Assembly: GCF_049803835.1 (NCBI RefSeq)
Contig: NZ_JBNAGK010000003.1
Coordinates: 1-64,000, forward strand
DNA length: 64,000 bases
Direction of reading: 5' to 3'
Source of the DNA: Pacificoceanicola sp049803835
GTDB taxonomy: Bacteria > Pseudomonadota > Alphaproteobacteria > Rhodobacterales > Rhodobacteraceae
Shown here: positions 45,079 to 54,371 of the stretch, in pieces
Position numbering within the stretch: the first letter of the stretch is position 1
Layout: every line of letters starts with the position of its first letter
The notes under the pieces: model-generated
Databases searched by the model: none
Told to the model about the DNA's origin: nothing
Seen by the model: the letters and a program-made list of their open reading frames with translations, nothing else
Made by a program: the position numbers and the translations under genes

Positions 45079-46161
45079 ATGACCACCGTCGATCCGAACT
45101 TCACCGCCGATGCCGACCGGGAAGCCCGGCGCGCCCGGCTCTTCACCCGCATCAACGCCGCCGACAAATGGTTCGGCGTGCTGGGCCTCGCCTGGGTCAC
45201 GCCGATCCTGAGGGCCGCCGCCGGGGACAACCCTCGCGCGCAGATGAAGGAAATCTGGCGGCTGCTGATCGTGCCGGTCCTCGCGATCCTGGCCTTCCTG
45301 ATGCTCTGGGGCACCATGGCGCCCAGGGTGCAGACCTCGCTAGGCGCGGTGCCCGGCCCGGCGCAGGTCTGGGAAGAGACGGTGAACCTGCACAACGACG
45401 CTCTGGCGAAGGCCACCAAGCAGGCGAAGTTCGAGCAGATGGTCGAGGCCCGCAACCAGAAGCTCATCGACGCGGGCCGCGCCGATGAGGTGAAGGTCGT
45501 CGCCTACACCGGCGCGCCGTCCTACTACCAGCAGATCTGGACTTCGATCAAAACCGTCTTCTTCGGCTTCCTGATCGCCACCGCCGTCGCCGTGCCGCTC
45601 GGCATCGCCGCCGGTCTCTCGCCCGCGGCCAACGCCGCCATCAACCCGCTGGTGCAGATATTCAAGCCGGTCTCGCCGCTGGCCTGGCTGCCGATCGTGA
45701 CGATGATCGTCTCGGCGGTCTACGCCACCAACGACGGCTTCTTCTCCAAGTCCTTCCTGATCTCGGCCATCACCGTCACGCTCTGCTCGCTCTGGCCGAC
45801 GCTCATCAACACCGCCCTTGGCGTCGCTTCCATCGACAAGGATCTGGTGAACGTCTCCAAGGTGCTCAAGATGAACACCTGGACGAAGATCACCAAACTT
45901 GTCCTGCCCTCCGCCCTGCCGCTGATCTTCACCGGCCTGCGTCTGTCGCTCGGTGTGGGCTGGATGGTGCTGATCGCCGCCGAGATGCTCGCCCAGAACC
46001 CCGGCCTCGGCAAGTTCGTCTGGGACGAGTTCCAGAACGGCTCCTCCTCGTCGCTGGCCAAGATCATGGTCGCGGTCTTCACCATCGGCATCATCGGCTT
46101 CCTTCTGGACCGCGTGATGTACGCCCTCCAGTCGCTCTTCACCTTCACGAACCAGCGCTGA
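45079..46161 (+). CDS. nrtB: NrtB, nitrate/nitrite ABC transporter permease
   Basis: A 360-residue inner membrane protein. After a soluble N-terminus the first helix is LLIVPVLAILAFLMLWGTMA; a charged stretch of about 70 residues (EETVNLHNDALAKATKQAKF) precedes the transport core, in which FKPVSPLAWLPIVTMIVSAV and the EAA-type DLVNVSKVLKMNTWTKITKL are typical of NrtB/SsuC-like permeases. ATG 45079 opens MTTVDPNF; the frame is open 16 codons further up only through the hairpin spacer. It works with NrtA and the fused ATPase. Confidence 0.92.
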   Translation: MTTVDPNFTADADREARRARLFTRINAADKWFGVLGLAWVTPILRAAAGDNPRAQMKEIWRLLIVPVLAILAFLMLWGTMAPRVQTSLGAVPGPAQVWEETVNLHNDALAKATKQAKFEQMVEARNQKLIDAGRADEVKVVAYTGAPSYYQQIWTSIKTVFFGFLIATAVAVPLGIAAGLSPAANAAINPLVQIFKPVSPLAWLPIVTMIVSAVYATNDGFFSKSFLISAITVTLCSLWPTLINTALGVASIDKDLVNVSKVLKMNTWTKITKLVLPSALPLIFTGLRLSLGVGWMVLIAAEMLAQNPGLGKFVWDEFQNGSSSSLAKIMVAVFTIGIIGFLLDRVMYALQSLFTFTNQR

Positions 46162-46183
46162 TTGCCCGGATAGGAGAAGTCCC

Positions 46184-47890
46184 ATGAGCTTCCTCAAGTT
46201 CGATAACGTGTCCAAGTCCTTCGGCACCGGCACCCATGCCACGGAAGTCCTGAAGGGGATCAACCTCGATGTGCAGGAGGGCGAGTTCCTCGTGCTCCTG
46301 GGCTTCTCCGGCACCGGCAAGACGACGCTGATCAATCTGATGGCCGGTCTCGAGAAGCCGACTTCCGGCTCGGTGACGTTCAAGGGCAAGCCGATCGAAG
46401 GCCCCGGCCCGGAGCGCGGTGTGATCTTCCAGAACTACTCGCTGATGCCCTGGCTGACGGTCGAAGGAAACGTGAAGCTCGCCCTCGACAGCGTCTTCCC
46501 CTCCATGCCGAAGGCCGAGAAGGCCGAGACCGTGGCGAAATACGTCAAGATGGTGGGCCTCAGCCACGCCGCCAGCCGCCGTCCGGCGGAGCTCTCGGGC
46601 GGCATGCGCCAGCGGGTGAACGTCGCCCGGGCGCTTGCCATGTCGCCCGAATGCCTGCTGCTGGACGAGCCGCTCTCCGCGCTCGACGCGCTCACCCGCG
46701 CCAATCTTGCCGACGAGATCGAGCACATCTGGGAGCAGGACAAGAAGACCTGCGTCCTCATCACCAACGATGTGGACGAGGCCATCATCCTCGCGGACCG
46801 CATCATCGCGCTGAACCCGGACGGCACGCTCGGGCAGGAGTTCACCGTGACGATCCCGCGTCCGCGCGACCGCATGGAGATGAACTCCGACGAGACCTTC
46901 AAGAAGCTGCGGATGCAGGTGACGAATTACCTGATGGACGTCGGCATCGAGGGCCGCGTCGAGGGCTCCCGCATCCTGCCGTCGATCACGCCGATCCACT
47001 CGGTCCCGGCGGCGATCAAGGAAGCATCGGGCTCGACCCGGACCGACCGCTTCCTCGAATTCTCCCAGCTTCACAAGATCTACCCGACCCCGAAAGGCCC
47101 GCTCACCGTCGTCGAGGACTTCAACCTCAAGATGGACAAGGGCGAGTTCATCTCCCTCATCGGTCACTCCGGCTGTGGCAAGTCCACGGTTCTGACCATG
47201 GCGGCGGGGCTGAACGAGGTCTCCAAGGGCGTCATCAACCTCGACGGGCGCGGCGTCCTGGGCGCGGACCCGGAGCGGGCCGTGGTCTTCCAGTCGCCGA
47301 ACCTCTTCCCGTGGCTGACGGCGCGGGAGAATTGCGCCATCGGCGTCGACAAGGTCTATCCCAAGGCGTCTCAGGCCGAGCGGCAGGACGTGGTGGAATA
47401 CTACCTCGAGCGCGTCGGTCTCGGGGATGCCATGGACCGTTCGACGGCGGACATGTCCAACGGCATGAAGCAGCGCGTCGGCATCGCCCGCGCCTTCGCC
47501 CTCTCGCCCAAGCTGCTGCTGCTCGACGAGCCCTTCGGCATGCTCGACAGCCTGACGCGCTGGGAGCTTCAGGAAGTGCTCATGGAAGTCTGGTCCCGGA
47601 CCAAGGTCACGGCGATCTGCGTGACGCATGACGTGGACGAGGCGATCCTGCTCGCGGACCGCGTCGTGATGATGACCAACGGCCCGCAGGCCACCATCGG
47701 CCGCATCGTCGACGTCGACCTGCCGCGCCCGCGCACCCGCAAGGCGCTGCTCGAGCACCCCGACTACTACCGCTACCGCCAGCAGGTTCTCGATTTCCTC
47801 GAGGAATACGAGCACGGCAGCACGTCCAAGCACGCCTCCGGCGCGACGCCCAAATCCAAGCCCGCCCCGAAGGCCATCGCGGCCGAATAG
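46184..47890 (+). CDS. nrtC: Nitrate/nitrite ABC transporter ATPase, two fused domains
   Basis: A 568-residue protein with two ABC ATPases in tandem, equal to NrtC/NasD-type and NrtD-type halves. First half: Walker A GFSGTGKTT, signature LSGGMRQR, Walker B CLLLDEPLSALD. Second half: GHSGCGKST, MSNGMKQR (the Asn-Gly variant usual for this transporter family), LLLLDEPFGMLD. The NrtA-like C-terminal regulatory domain of cyanobacterial NrtC is absent; a short Lys/Pro/Ala-rich tail takes its place. It is 22 bases after nrtB. Confidence 0.92.
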   Translation: MSFLKFDNVSKSFGTGTHATEVLKGINLDVQEGEFLVLLGFSGTGKTTLINLMAGLEKPTSGSVTFKGKPIEGPGPERGVIFQNYSLMPWLTVEGNVKLALDSVFPSMPKAEKAETVAKYVKMVGLSHAASRRPAELSGGMRQRVNVARALAMSPECLLLDEPLSALDALTRANLADEIEHIWEQDKKTCVLITNDVDEAIILADRIIALNPDGTLGQEFTVTIPRPRDRMEMNSDETFKKLRMQVTNYLMDVGIEGRVEGSRILPSITPIHSVPAAIKEASGSTRTDRFLEFSQLHKIYPTPKGPLTVVEDFNLKMDKGEFISLIGHSGCGKSTVLTMAAGLNEVSKGVINLDGRGVLGADPERAVVFQSPNLFPWLTARENCAIGVDKVYPKASQAERQDVVEYYLERVGLGDAMDRSTADMSNGMKQRVGIARAFALSPKLLLLDEPFGMLDSLTRWELQEVLMEVWSRTKVTAICVTHDVDEAILLADRVVMMTNGPQATIGRIVDVDLPRPRTRKALLEHPDYYRYRQQVLDFLEEYEHGSTSKHASGATPKSKPAPKAIAAE

Positions 47891-47947
47891 CTGCGCCGGT
47901 CCTGAGATCCGAAGGCGAAACAGACGCCAAGACAGGAGAAGTGCAAG

Positions 47948-48901
47948 ATGGACGGACAACCGAAAACCGAAGTGGACACCTTCATCCAGGTCTCCGAAGT
48001 CTGGGTGCCGAAGGGCGATGTGCTGACCCTCGCGGGCGGTGACTACAACGGGCTTTCCGCCTTCGAGGAAGCCTCGCGGCAGACCTTCTTCACCAAGGGC
48101 ATGGGCCTTCCGGGCAAGGCCTGGCACGAGGCGCGGCCGGTGGTGCTCAAGAGCTTCGACGGCTCCTACTTCAAGCGCATCGAGGCGGCGAAGGAGGCGG
48201 GGCTGACCTCCGCCGTCGCCATCCCGGTGTTCAACGGGGACGCGCTGCTCGCGGTGCTGGTCGTGCTCTGCGGCGATGATGCGCAGCGCGTCGGCGCCAT
48301 CGAGGTCTGGAGCGAGGACACCGGCGGCAACCTGATGCTGGCCGAAGGCTACTACGGCGCGGCGGAGGAGTTCGAATTCGTCTCCCAGCACACGCATTTC
48401 CCGAAAGGGCAGGGGCTTCCTGGCGGCGTCTGGGCGGCGAATGCGCCGATCCTGATGCGCGACCTCGGGTCGGGCTACAAGTTCATCCGCGCCTCCGCGG
48501 CGGGCAAGGCGGGGCTGACCACGGGCCTCGGCTTGCCGGTCATGACGCCGGGCGAGAAGCCTTACATCCTGACGCTGCTCTCCGCCCTCGGCACGCCCAT
48601 CGCGCGGCGCTTCGAGATCTGGGACGCCCGCCCCGAGACCGTCGGCAAGGACGGCGGCGCGATGCTGACGGACGGCATCTGTGCCCGCGAAGGCGCGCTC
48701 TGGCGCGATGACGGCAACGGCACCCGCGAGGAATCGCCGAGGGCGAAGCCGTGGAAGGGCATTCTGGGCCAGGTGCTCGGCAGCGGCCTGCCCGTGGTGA
48801 TGCGCGGCAACGCCAGCCTGCCCGCAGGCTACACCAGCTTCGTCGGCCTGCCGATCTACGAGGATGGCGCGCTGGCGCACATCGTCGCCTGGTACAACTA
48901 G
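47948..48901 (+). CDS. Tandem-GAF-type protein of the nas operon
   Basis: A 317-residue soluble protein that looks like two or three related GAF modules: the repeats FTKGMGLPGKAWHEARPVVL and FPKGQGLPGGVWAANAPILM, each followed by a stretch ending in GL(T)-x-GLGLPV or TSAVAIPVFNG, and a third KGILGQVLGSGLPVVMRG with TSFVGLPIYEDG. GAF domains bind small ligands or sense redox and NO. No output domain is attached. Its location between the transporter and nitrite reductase genes suggests a sensor or modulator of nitrate assimilation. I know no tested function. Confidence 0.78.
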   Translation: MDGQPKTEVDTFIQVSEVWVPKGDVLTLAGGDYNGLSAFEEASRQTFFTKGMGLPGKAWHEARPVVLKSFDGSYFKRIEAAKEAGLTSAVAIPVFNGDALLAVLVVLCGDDAQRVGAIEVWSEDTGGNLMLAEGYYGAAEEFEFVSQHTHFPKGQGLPGGVWAANAPILMRDLGSGYKFIRASAAGKAGLTTGLGLPVMTPGEKPYILTLLSALGTPIARRFEIWDARPETVGKDGGAMLTDGICAREGALWRDDGNGTREESPRAKPWKGILGQVLGSGLPVVMRGNASLPAGYTSFVGLPIYEDGALAHIVAWYN

Positions 48902-48923
48902 AATACTTGAGAGGACACAAACC

Positions 48924-51365
48924 ATGAGCAAGAAGAAACTGGTGGTTGTCGGCGCAGGGATGGCCTCGGGCCGCGCGCTCGAACACCTCTTCGAAGCCGA
49001 GCCGGGACAGTGGGAGGTCACCCTCTTCAACGCCGAGCCGCGCGGCAACTACAACCGCATCATGCTCTCCCCGGTGCTGTCGGGCGAGAAGTCCTATGCC
49101 GAGATCGTCATCCATGACGACGCCTGGTACGAGGCGCACGGCGTGACCTGCCGCTTTGGCGAGAAGGTCATCGGCATCGACCGCGCGGCGAAACTCGTGA
49201 AGGGCGAGAAGGGCGACGTGGCCTACGACAAGCTGCTCATCGCCACCGGCTCCATGCCCTTCATCATCCCGATGCCCGGCCATGACCTCGACGGCGTCAT
49301 CGCCTACCGCGACCTCGAAGACACGAACCGCATGATCGACGTGGCGGCCAGGCCCGGCGCGAAGGCTGTCGTGATCGGCGGCGGTCTCCTCGGTCTCGAA
49401 GCGGCGGCGGGCCTGCGCCTGCGCGGCATGGACGTGACAGTGGTGCACCTGATGGGCCACCTGATGGAGCGCCAGCTTGATGAAGCGGCGGGGTATCTCC
49501 TGCGCAAGGAACTGGTCAGCCGGGGCATCAACGTGCTGGTTTCCACCAATTCCAAGCAGATCCTCGGAGAGGATGGCAAGGTCCGCGCGCTGGAGCTGGA
49601 GAACGGCACCGAACTGCCCTGTGACCTCCTCGTCATGGCCGTCGGCATCCGTCCGAACACGGCCCTTGCGAAGGACGCCGGTCTCGCGGTCGGGCGCGGC
49701 ATCCAGGTCGATGACGCCATGGTGACGTCCGACGCGGACGTGCTCTCCGTCGGCGAATGCATCGAGCACAACGGCGCGGTCTTCGGCCTCGTGGCGCCGC
49801 TCTACGATCAGGCCAAGGTCGTGGCGAAGACGCTGACCGGCGAGGAGGCCGCCTTCACGCCGAAGGAGCTTTCGACCAAGCTCAAGGTCACCGGCTGCGA
49901 CCTCTTCTCCGCAGGCGACTTTGCCGAAGGCGAAGGCCGCGAGGACATCGTCTTCCGCGATCCGGCACGCGGTTTGTACAAGCGCCTCGTGATCGAGAAC
50001 GACAGGCTGATCGGCGCGGTGCTCTACGGCGATACCGCCGATGGCAACTGGTTCTTCGGCCTTATCAAGGACGGCTCCGACATCTCGGAGATGCGCGAGA
50101 CGCTGATCTTCGGCCCGTCCTACCAGGGAGGTGCCGCAGCGGACCCTCTCTCAGCCGTTGCAGCCTTGCCGGATGATTCGGAAATCTGCGGCTGCAACGG
50201 CGTTTGCAAGGGAACCATCGTTCAGGCGATCAACGGCGGCGCGACTGACATCCCGTCCCTGAGGGCGAAGACCAAGGCCTCCGCCTCCTGCGGCACCTGC
50301 ACCGGCCTCGTCGAGCAGCTTCTCGAAGTGACCTTGGGCGACGCCTACGCCGCCCCCGCAGCGCAGCCGATCTGTGCCTGCTGCGATCTCACTCACGAGG
50401 ACGTGCGCCTGCTCATCAAGACCAAGGAACTCAAGAGCCAACCCGCCGTCTGGCAGGAACTCGGCTGGAAGACCGTGAACGGCTGTCACGTCTGCCGCCC
50501 GGCGGTGAACTACTACCTGCTCGCCGACTGGCCGATCGAGTATCAGGACGACCCGCAGTCACGTTTCGTCAATGAGCGCAAGCACGCCAACATCCAGAAG
50601 GACGGTACCTTCTCCGTGGTCCCGCGCATGTGGGGCGGCATGACGACGCCTGCGGAGCTTCGCGCCATCGCGGATGCCGCCGAGAAGTACAAGGTTCCGA
50701 CGGTGCACGTGACGGGTGGTCAAAGGATCGACCTTCTGGGGGTCAAGGGCGAGGACCTGCCGCATATCTGGGCGGACCTCAACGCCGCGGGCCTCGTCTC
50801 CGGCCATGCCTATTCCAAGGGTCTCAGAACGGTGAAGACCTGCGTCGGCAAGGAGCATTGCCGCTTCGGCACGCAGGATTCGTCCGGTCTGGGCATCAAG
50901 CTCGAGAAGAAGCTCTGGGGCAGCTGGACGCCGCACAAGGTCAAGCTCGCCGTCTCCGGCTGCCCGCGCAACTGCGCCGAAGCCACCTGCAAGGACATCG
51001 GCGTGATCTGCGTCGATAGCGGCTACCAGATCGGCGTTGCCGGGGCTGCGGGTATGGACGTCAAGGAAACCGAGCGTCTGGCGGATGTGGCGACGGAGGA
51101 GGAAGCCATCGAACTCGTGACCGCCTTCATGCAGCTCTACCGCGAGAACGCGAAGTACCTCGACCGCCCGTACAAATGGGTCGCCAAGGTCGGCCTCGAC
51201 TGGGTCAAAAGCCAGGTCGTGGACAACATCGCGGAGCGCAAGCGGCTCAACGAGGCCTTCGAACTGAGCCAGACCGTCTATCGCAAGGACCCCTGGGCCG
51301 AAGGCGCGGCCAAGCCCGAGAGCTTCGCCCCGGTGGCCGACCTGACGCTTCAGGCGGCGGAATGA
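48924..51365 (+). CDS. nasB: Assimilatory nitrite reductase [NAD(P)H], large subunit
   Basis: An 813-residue siroheme flavoenzyme (NirB/NasB type) that reduces nitrite to ammonium in the cytoplasm. Order: FAD/NAD(P)H domain (LVVVGAGMASGRALEHL, IGGGLLGLEAAAGL), two BFD-like [2Fe-2S] modules from about residue 420 (CGCNGVCKGTIVQAINGG, SCGTCTGLVEQLL; then CACCDLTHEDVRLLI, NGCHVCRPAVNYYLL), and the siroheme/4Fe-4S domain with cysteines in VGKEHCRFGTQDSSG and SGCPRNCAEATCKDIG. All cluster cysteines are present. It precedes the Rieske-type small subunit gene. Confidence 0.95.
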   Translation: MSKKKLVVVGAGMASGRALEHLFEAEPGQWEVTLFNAEPRGNYNRIMLSPVLSGEKSYAEIVIHDDAWYEAHGVTCRFGEKVIGIDRAAKLVKGEKGDVAYDKLLIATGSMPFIIPMPGHDLDGVIAYRDLEDTNRMIDVAARPGAKAVVIGGGLLGLEAAAGLRLRGMDVTVVHLMGHLMERQLDEAAGYLLRKELVSRGINVLVSTNSKQILGEDGKVRALELENGTELPCDLLVMAVGIRPNTALAKDAGLAVGRGIQVDDAMVTSDADVLSVGECIEHNGAVFGLVAPLYDQAKVVAKTLTGEEAAFTPKELSTKLKVTGCDLFSAGDFAEGEGREDIVFRDPARGLYKRLVIENDRLIGAVLYGDTADGNWFFGLIKDGSDISEMRETLIFGPSYQGGAAADPLSAVAALPDDSEICGCNGVCKGTIVQAINGGATDIPSLRAKTKASASCGTCTGLVEQLLEVTLGDAYAAPAAQPICACCDLTHEDVRLLIKTKELKSQPAVWQELGWKTVNGCHVCRPAVNYYLLADWPIEYQDDPQSRFVNERKHANIQKDGTFSVVPRMWGGMTTPAELRAIADAAEKYKVPTVHVTGGQRIDLLGVKGEDLPHIWADLNAAGLVSGHAYSKGLRTVKTCVGKEHCRFGTQDSSGLGIKLEKKLWGSWTPHKVKLAVSGCPRNCAEATCKDIGVICVDSGYQIGVAGAAGMDVKETERLADVATEEEAIELVTAFMQLYRENAKYLDRPYKWVAKVGLDWVKSQVVDNIAERKRLNEAFELSQTVYRKDPWAEGAAKPESFAPVADLTLQAAE

Positions 51366-51423
51366 GAAACGGCGGTGCCGGGCCAGACCCGGCACCTGAA
51401 CGCAGACCAAAGGAGTGAGCAAC

Positions 51424-51756
51424 ATGGCCTGGATCGACGTCGCAGACATCAACGACATCCCGCTGCCCGGCGCCCGCGTGGTGAAGACGCCGCTCGGCTG
51501 CATCGGGCTTTTCCGCACCGGCGAGGCGCAGCTCTATGCCGCCTCCAACACCTGCCCGCACAAGGGCGGCCCGCTCAGCGAGGGCATCGTGCATGGCACC
51601 AGCGTCACCTGCCCGCTGCACAACATGGTCTTCGACCTCAACACGGGTCAGTCGAAGGGCACCGATGAAGGCGCGATCCAGACCTTCCCGGTCCGGCTCG
51701 ACGGCACCCGCGTGCTGCTCGACAGCGAGAGCATCAACGCCCGGAGTGCCGCGTAA
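51424..51756 (+). CDS. nirD: Assimilatory nitrite reductase small subunit, Rieske type
   Basis: A 110-residue NirD protein. The Rieske cluster ligands are complete: Cys44 and His46 in NTCPHKGG, Cys63 and His66 in TCPLHNM. Many NirD proteins lack them, so here an iron-sulphur centre is likely. ATG 51424 is eight bases after AAGGAG; a GTG at 51415 overlaps that ribosome site and is less likely. Its stop shares one base with the nitrate reductase start (TAATG). Confidence 0.93.
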   Translation: MAWIDVADINDIPLPGARVVKTPLGCIGLFRTGEAQLYAASNTCPHKGGPLSEGIVHGTSVTCPLHNMVFDLNTGQSKGTDEGAIQTFPVRLDGTRVLLDSESINARSAA

Positions 51757-54371
51757 TGCTTGAGACACGCTCGACCTGTCCCTACTGCGGTGTTGGCTGC
51801 GGCGTCCTGCTGAAAGCGGACGGGCAGGGCGGACTGGAGGTCCGGGGCGACCCGGACCACCCTGCCAACTTCGGCCGCCTCTGCTCCAAGGGCTCGGCCC
51901 TTGGCGAGACCGTCGGCCTCGGCGAGCGCCTGCTGCGCCCCCGCGTCGGCGGCAAGGACTGCGATTGGGACACCGCGCTCGACATCGTCGCGGGCAAGTT
52001 CGGGCAGGCCATTCAGGAGCACGGCCCGGACAGCGCCGCCTTCTACGTCTCGGGACAGCTTCTCAACGAAGACTACTACATCGCCAACAAGCTCATGAAA
52101 GGCTTCATGGGCTCGGCGAATATCGACACCAATTCAAGGCTTTGCATGGCCTCCACCGTGGCGGGCCACAAGCGGGCCTTCGGCACCGACACTGTGCCCG
52201 GCACCTACGAGGATCTGGAAGAGGCAGACCTCATCGTCCTCGTCGGCTCGAACATGGCCTGGTGCCATCCGGTGCTGTTCCAGCGTGTTCTGGCGGCCCG
52301 CAAGGCGCGTGGCACCAAGCTCGTCGTCATCGACCCGCGCCGCACCGCCAGCTGTGACAGCGCCGACCTGCATCTGCCGCTGGAAGTCGGCAGCGACGTT
52401 GCCCTGTTCAACGGACTTCTGGCGCAGATCCACCGCCGGGGCCTCGTCGATGAGGCTTTCCTGCAGAACGTCGACGGGGCAAACGAAGCCTTCGCCGCCG
52501 CCTACGAGAGCCGCCTCGAACCGACGGGTCTGGACGAGGATCTCGTCCACCAATTCTACGATCTCTGGCTTGGCACGCAGAAGGTCGTCACCGTCTTCTC
52601 CCAAGGGGTGAACCAGTCCTCCTCCGGGTCCGACAAGGTCAATTCCATCCTCAACTGCCATCTCGCCACGGGCCGTATCGGCAAGCCCGGCCTCGGGCCC
52701 TTCTCCGTCACCGGCCAGCCCAACGCCATGGGCGGGCGCGAGGTCGGGGGGCTGGCGAACATGCTCGCCTGCCATCTCGACATCGAGAATGCCGAGCACC
52801 GCAGCGCCGTACGCGATTTCTGGACCGCCCCGACCATCCCCGCGAAGCCCGGCCTCAAGGCCGTGGACATGTTCAGGGCCGTGGGCGAGGGCAAGATCAA
52901 GGCGCTCTGGATCATCCATACGAACCCCGCCGTCTCCATGCCGGACGCCAGCGCGGTGCAGGAGGCCATCGCGGGCTGCGACTTCGTCGTCGTCTCCGAC
53001 ATCACCGCGCAGACCGATACGGCAAGGCTTGCCGACGTGATCCTGCCCGCAACCGCCTGGGCCGAGAAATCCGGCACCGTTACGAACTCGGACCGGACGA
53101 TTTCGCGCCAGCGTTCGATCCTGCCCGCGCCCGGCGAGTGCCGGCCCGACTGGGACATCCTCTGCGCCGTGGGCCGCCGCATGGGCTGGCGCGAGGCTTT
53201 CGACTTCGAAACCCCGGCGGAGATCTTCCGCGAGTATGCCGCCCTCTCCGGCGTCGCCGCCAAATTCGGACGGGACTTCGACATCTCCGGCCTGATGCAT
53301 CTCGATGACGCGGGCTTCGACGCGTTGGAGCCGACGCGCTGGCCGGTCAATGCCCGCCGTCAGGGCGGGCGCTTCTTCGGGGACGGCAAGTTCTTCCATG
53401 CCAATGGCAAGGCGAAGATGCTGCCGCTCAAGTACCGCGCTCCGGAGGCCCGCCGCGCCCCGCGCTTCCCCTTCGTGCTCAACACCGGCCGCCTGCGCGA
53501 CCAGTGGCACACCATGACGCGCACCGCCTTGTCTCCCCGCCTCTCGGCGCATCTGGCCGAGCCCTTCCTCGAAATCCACCCCGAGGACGCGGCAGGGCAG
53601 GGCATCCGCGCGAACGATCTCGTCACCGTCCGCAGCCCGCAAGGCTCCGGCATCCTGCGCGTGCGCATCACCGATGCCGTCACGCGCGGGCAGGTCTTTG
53701 CGCCGATGCACTGGACCGGCGAGACCGCACCCTCCGCCCGGATCGACACCCTCGTCGCCGCCGTCACGGACCCGGTCTCCGGCCAGCCGGAAAGCAAGGC
53801 CTCCGTGGTGGCCGTCGAGCCGTTCAAGGCGAAGTGGTACGGCTTCGCGGTCAGCTCCAGACCCCTGAAGCCCGTCGCAGACTACTGGGCGCGTGCCCGG
53901 ACAAGGGCTGGCTGGCGCATGGAAATGGCCGGGATGCGGGAGGTGACGGACTGGGAGGCGGAGGCGCGGGCACTGTTCTCTCTCCCCGAGGCGGATGTGC
54001 AATCCCTGATCGACGTCAAGCGCGGCTCCGCCCGCATCGCCTTCTTCGAGGAAGGTCGCCTTGTGGCCGCCCTCTTCGAAGCCCCCGAACCTGTCGCCGT
54101 GGTACGCGACTACCTCGCGCAATTGCCGGGCGAAGACCCCTCGGACGTCCTCGTCGGACGCCCTCCCGTCGGCCGTCCGGACCCCGGCCCGACGCTCTGC
54201 GCCTGCTTCGACGTGGGCGTGAACACGATCCTCACCGCCATCGAGACCGAAGGCCTGCTGAGTGTCGAAGCGGTGGGCGCGGCCTTGCGGGCAGGGACCA
54301 ACTGTGGCTCCTGCAGACCCGAGATTGCCACGCTGCTGGAGCGTGTGCACCTGCGGGAGGCTGCCGAATGA
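51756..54371 (+). CDS. nasA: Assimilatory nitrate reductase catalytic subunit
   Basis: An 871-residue cytoplasmic molybdenum enzyme reducing nitrate to nitrite. The N-terminal [4Fe-4S] ligands are Cys8, Cys11, Cys15 and Cys43 (TCPYCGVGCGVLL, RLCSKGS). The Mo-bis-MGD domains show SNMAWCHPVLFQRV, FSVTGQPNAMGGREVG and LNTGRLRDQWHTMTR. A C-terminal BFD-like [2Fe-2S] module from about residue 815 (LCACFDVGVNTILTAI, NCGSCRPEIATLL) is the electron entry seen in NasA of proteobacteria. No Tat signal is present, as expected. Confidence 0.95.
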   Translation: MLETRSTCPYCGVGCGVLLKADGQGGLEVRGDPDHPANFGRLCSKGSALGETVGLGERLLRPRVGGKDCDWDTALDIVAGKFGQAIQEHGPDSAAFYVSGQLLNEDYYIANKLMKGFMGSANIDTNSRLCMASTVAGHKRAFGTDTVPGTYEDLEEADLIVLVGSNMAWCHPVLFQRVLAARKARGTKLVVIDPRRTASCDSADLHLPLEVGSDVALFNGLLAQIHRRGLVDEAFLQNVDGANEAFAAAYESRLEPTGLDEDLVHQFYDLWLGTQKVVTVFSQGVNQSSSGSDKVNSILNCHLATGRIGKPGLGPFSVTGQPNAMGGREVGGLANMLACHLDIENAEHRSAVRDFWTAPTIPAKPGLKAVDMFRAVGEGKIKALWIIHTNPAVSMPDASAVQEAIAGCDFVVVSDITAQTDTARLADVILPATAWAEKSGTVTNSDRTISRQRSILPAPGECRPDWDILCAVGRRMGWREAFDFETPAEIFREYAALSGVAAKFGRDFDISGLMHLDDAGFDALEPTRWPVNARRQGGRFFGDGKFFHANGKAKMLPLKYRAPEARRAPRFPFVLNTGRLRDQWHTMTRTALSPRLSAHLAEPFLEIHPEDAAGQGIRANDLVTVRSPQGSGILRVRITDAVTRGQVFAPMHWTGETAPSARIDTLVAAVTDPVSGQPESKASVVAVEPFKAKWYGFAVSSRPLKPVADYWARARTRAGWRMEMAGMREVTDWEAEARALFSLPEADVQSLIDVKRGSARIAFFEEGRLVAALFEAPEPVAVVRDYLAQLPGEDPSDVLVGRPPVGRPDPGPTLCACFDVGVNTILTAIETEGLLSVEAVGAALRAGTNCGSCRPEIATLLERVHLREAAE

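Noticed and set aside
46145..49048. Open frame of about 967 codons on minus, opposite the nrtC and GAF genes
   Set aside because: Antisense shadow; it crosses gene boundaries and the start of nasB and has no domain resemblance.
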